9,548 nucleotides of DNA from Bacteroidota bacterium (GTDB lineage: Bacteria; Bacteroidota; Bacteroidia; Chitinophagales; UBA2359), in contig JAHDGT010000149.1 of NCBI GenBank assembly GCA_020631675.1, positions 1-9,548 on the forward strand, read 5' to 3'. The notes under the pieces were generated by a model. That model saw only the letters and a program-made list of their open reading frames with translations, had not been told where the DNA came from and searched no databases. How positions within the stretch are numbered: the stretch's first letter is position 1; each line of letters opens with the position of its first letter. This document shows, piece by piece, positions 7,761-9,548 of the stretch. The translations under genes were made by a program, and so were the position numbers.

Positions 7761-7887
7761 GGGCGCATCCACGCAATAAAAAGGGGGATGTTATTGATAA
7801 ATCTCCCGCAATAGCACCCGTACAAACGTTCCAAGAAAATCATGCGTTGAAACAATAACCCCTTTTTACTGCGTGGTCGGGCTATCC
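7761..7887. repeat. 108-bp imperfect palindrome flanked by GGGC..ATCC motifs
   Basis: Arms 7769-7786 (CCACGCAATAAAAAGGGG) and 7859-7876 (CCCCTTTTTACTGCGTGG) are inverted repeats matching at 17 of 18 positions. Pairing continues inward with TTATTG (7791-7796) and CAATAA (7853-7858) after a 4-base bulge. Just outside lie similar direct motifs, GGGCGCATCC (7761-7770) and GGGCTATCC (7879-7887). It begins 27 bases after the kinase stop. It could be a small non-autonomous mobile or REP-like element, or a long hairpin that stops transcription, although there is no typical short GC stem with a U-tract. Confidence 0.6.
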
Positions 7888-7904
7888 GTTAAAATTCAGC
7901 CCCT

Positions 7905-7960
7905 GCCTGCTGCTGTTTGGCAGGCGTACAAAGAGCTTCGCGAGGTCGCTTTCGTACGCC
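7905..7960. repeat. Two overlapping hairpins sharing the GGC at 7923-7925
   Basis: GCCTGC (7905-7910) pairs with GCAGGC (7920-7925) around a 9-base loop. GGCGTAC (7923-7929) pairs with GTACGCC (7954-7960), extended inward by AAAG (7930-7933) with CTTT (7949-7952) past one bulged C. The two stems share bases 7923-7925, so they compete there. Confidence 0.5.
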
Positions 7961-7977
7961 GCCAATCAGGGCGCATT

Positions 7978-8026
7978 CAGTGGCTTCATTACCACTCCTA
8001 TCCCTTGCGTAGACCATCAGTGGTAA
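7978..8026. repeat. Competing inverted repeats AGTGG / CCACT / AGTGG upstream of the FAD gene
   Basis: TTACCACT (7989-7996) is the perfect complement of AGTGGTAA (8019-8026), 8 bp with a 22-base loop. The same CCACT can instead pair with AGTGG at 7979-7983. CAGTGG is thus a direct repeat (7978-7983, 8018-8023). The right arm falls in the -33 region of the promoter at 8042, so the element may be an operator rather than an RNA switch. Confidence 0.5.
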
Positions 8027-8041
8027 AAAGTTCGAACATGC

Positions 8042-8049
8042 TATCTTTG
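8042..8049 (+). promoter_or_regulatory. Bacteroidota -7 promoter box for the FAD gene
   Basis: TATCTTTG matches the Bacteroidota -7 consensus TAnnTTTG at every fixed position. It lies 22 bases before the ATG at 8072, so transcription would start near 8055-8057 with a short AT-rich leader. No clear TTTG -33 element is present at the usual distance; that place is taken by the AGTGGTAA repeat arm. The gene is therefore probably transcribed apart from the kinases. Confidence 0.55.
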
Positions 8050-8071
8050 GCATTCAAAACAACAATATAGA

Positions 8072-9352
8072 ATGGCACAATTCGATGTGATCATAGTAGG
8101 TGGAGGTTTATCTGGGCTTAGTGCGGCCATCCACCTTCAAAACGAAGGGTTGAATATTAAACTCTTCGAGTCCACTGATCGTGTAGGCGGAAGAGTAAAA
8201 ACAGACACACTCAATGGTTTCTTATTAGACAGAGGCTTCCAAATATACATCACCTCCTATCCGGAGGGCAAAAAAATGCTCGATTATAATACCCTAAGAT
8301 TAAAGCACTTCTTGGCGGGCTCTGTAGTACTCTATAAAAACAAAAGATACCACTTAACCGATCCCTTACGCCGTCCCTTAGAATCTTTCTCTAGCTTTGG
8401 TGCGCCTTTCGTGAAGTTTTCGGATCAGCTAAAAATTCTGGCCCTGCGCAATCGCTTGAAAAGATTAAGTATCGAAGACATATTCAATGAGCCAGAACAA
8501 ACCACTTTTGATTATTTGAAGCATGAATGGCATTTCTCAACTGCTTTCATCAACTCATTTTTCAAACCCTTTTTAGGGGGTATATTTTTAGAAGCCGACT
8601 TAAAAACCTCAAGTAGAGTATTTGAATTCGTCTTCAAAATGTTCAGCACCGGCTATGCCGCTCTCCCCACAGAAGGCATGGAAGCCATACCCAGACAACT
8701 AGCTGCACGTTTGGCTCAGGGCACCATTCAAACTCATACAGGTGTAGCCAAAGTAGAAAGCGGAAAAGTGACACTGGATAGTGGTGAAGAAGTAAGTGCC
8801 AGAGCAATACTCGTTGCTACTGACCCACCTGCGGCCAGAAGACTCTTACAATTACCCAGCATCAATGTGAATATGAGAAAGGTCAAGTGCCTTTACTTCT
8901 CCGTTGCCGCCAAACCACCGGTAATCAAGCCTTTCATTATGATCAATGGCAATAGTAATAGCTTGATCAATAACATCGCCGTACCCAGTGTGGTCAATCC
9001 AAGTTATGCCCCTCCTGGTCGGCATTTGATCTCCGTATCCATCGTTCAACCCACTTCAATGGACGACGACAGCTTACTCGATGCCGTAAAAGCAGAATTG
9101 ATTCAGTTATTCGGTGAAGATGTGAGATACTGGCACCACTTACGCACCTATCACATCCACCACGCTCTACCCGATCAAAGTCATGTCAGCTACTTAGAAA
9201 GAAAGAAAATCAAAGCGATCACCGAAGGCGTTTATATGTGCGGCGATCATATCGCTAATGGATCTATCAATGCCGCATTAGAAAGCGGTAGGTTGGTAGC
9301 AGACACCTTATCATGGGATTTAGCACTCAGTAAAACAGAAAGTTTGGGCTAA
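8072..9352 (+). CDS. FAD-dependent oxidoreductase, amine oxidase/desaturase-like
   Basis: This 426-residue protein is a flavoprotein of the amine oxidase/protoporphyrinogen oxidase/phytoene desaturase superfamily. The N-terminus carries the dinucleotide-binding motif IIVGGGLSGLSAA (7-19), the ribose-binding acidic residue E33 in LFEST, and DRVGGRVKTD (36-45). A family-typical middle block FFKPFLGGIFLEADLKTSSR lies at 163-182, followed by LPTEGMEAIPRQLA (198-211). The C-terminal FAD motif is GVYMCGDHIANGSINAALES (386-405). It has no signal peptide or membrane anchor and the length is typical. Start ATG 8072 leaves the glycine motif at the usual distance, with no Shine-Dalgarno. No carotenoid, haem or amine-catabolism genes are adjacent, so the substrate is unknown. 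The coding strand is strongly C-rich, like the second kinase and unlike the first two genes. Confidence 0.88.
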   Translation: MAQFDVIIVGGGLSGLSAAIHLQNEGLNIKLFESTDRVGGRVKTDTLNGFLLDRGFQIYITSYPEGKKMLDYNTLRLKHFLAGSVVLYKNKRYHLTDPLRRPLESFSSFGAPFVKFSDQLKILALRNRLKRLSIEDIFNEPEQTTFDYLKHEWHFSTAFINSFFKPFLGGIFLEADLKTSSRVFEFVFKMFSTGYAALPTEGMEAIPRQLAARLAQGTIQTHTGVAKVESGKVTLDSGEEVSARAILVATDPPAARRLLQLPSINVNMRKVKCLYFSVAAKPPVIKPFIMINGNSNSLINNIAVPSVVNPSYAPPGRHLISVSIVQPTSMDDDSLLDAVKAELIQLFGEDVRYWHHLRTYHIHHALPDQSHVSYLERKKIKAITEGVYMCGDHIANGSINAALESGRLVADTLSWDLALSKTESLG

Positions 9353-9548
9353 TTCGGGAAAAATCATCTGTTCATGCACTCTTATTGATGTAAAGTCCAT
9401 TAAATCACATCGTAACTATTTAGGTTGGGGCTTTTGAGATGAAAAATCAAGCTTTTTGTTCTTAGACGAAGCTCTTCTTGAAAGGAATCGCAGCGCGCTT
9501 GCTTGAAAGAAAGCTGAAGTATAAGGGCAAAAAGGTATTTTTCAGCCA
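9353..9548. other. Right edge; no confident gene, possible minus-strand tail
   Basis: No + strand gene starts here. On the minus strand one frame is open from the edge (9546) for 48 codons to a stop at 9402-9400, ending FHLKSPNLNSYDVI with no start inside. It could be the 3' end of a convergent gene or non-coding DNA. The region also has a direct repeat CTTGAAAG (about 9478-9485 and 9502-9509), the palindrome AGCGCGCT (9492-9499), and an AAAAATCAAGCTTTTTG inverted repeat (about 9442-9458) that is a poor terminator. Confidence 0.4.

Larger units (their letters stand above)
7734..8071. other. 338-bp gene-free spacer dense in inverted repeats
   Basis: No gene is supported here. The ORFs at 7670-7858 and 7873-8070 overlap the kinase end or the inverted repeats and carry no recognisable content. 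From left to right the spacer holds a 108-bp imperfect palindrome flanked by GGGC..ATCC motifs, two overlapping hairpins (7905-7960), a set of competing AGTGG/CCACT pairings (7978-8026) and a promoter for the FAD gene (8042-8049). From memory only, the phrase GGTCGGGCTATCCG recurs in intergenic DNA of Bacteroidota; this needs a database search. Confidence 0.65.

Noticed and set aside
7750..7770. Integron attC-like core GTTGGGC at 7757-7763
   Set aside because: The matching opposite core would have to lie inside the kinase gene and no such RYYYAAC partner or integron context is seen.
7769..7876. Simple intrinsic terminator for the kinase transcript
   Set aside because: The arms enclose more than 50 bases and there is no compact GC stem followed by a U-tract. 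A terminator role is possible but not supported by form.
7873..8070. 65-codon GTG-started ORF before the FAD gene
   Set aside because: It spans overlapping hairpins and the promoter box and ends just before the FAD start codon. The protein has no recognisable content, so it is probably a translated structured element.

Overview
The window looks like chromosomal DNA of a Bacteroidota bacterium, plausibly Cytophagales-like, though the genus cannot be named. The evidence is an MCE/MlaD protein of the Bacteroidota type followed by a long OstA-like (LptA-type) protein, the absence of Shine-Dalgarno sequences before every gene, a TAnnTTTG-type -7 promoter box before the last gene, and moderate-to-low G+C. 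All five confident genes lie on the + strand.

Left third (1-3206), envelope lipid transport: an inner-membrane-anchored MCE/MlaD protein (95-1132, TTG start) and a periplasmic OstA/LptA-like protein (1221-3206). The second is built from about 12 copies of a repeat with a near-exact 29-residue period. By family knowledge, MCE proteins move phospholipids between the membranes and OstA-fold proteins carry lipopolysaccharide across the periplasm.

Middle (3207-7733): a 303-bp spacer with a striking nested inverted-repeat structure, then two tandem paralogous membrane histidine kinases (3510-5291 and 5343-7733). Both have membrane segments, PAS-type sensor regions, a HisKA domain and a HATPase domain. 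Neither carries a receiver domain and no response regulator is in the window, so their partner must be encoded elsewhere.

Right part (7734-9548): a 338-bp gene-free spacer packed with inverted repeats. It holds a 108-bp imperfect palindrome flanked by GGGC..ATCC motifs, then two further hairpin clusters, and ends in a good Bacteroidota promoter. Next comes a FAD-dependent amine-oxidase/desaturase-like protein (8072-9352). The last 196 bases hold no confident gene.

The most unusual signals are non-coding. They are the structured spacers on both sides of the kinase pair and a reversal of strand composition near 3 kb, from G-rich to C-rich coding strand although all genes point the same way. 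No mobile-element gene, tRNA, rRNA or CRISPR array was seen.
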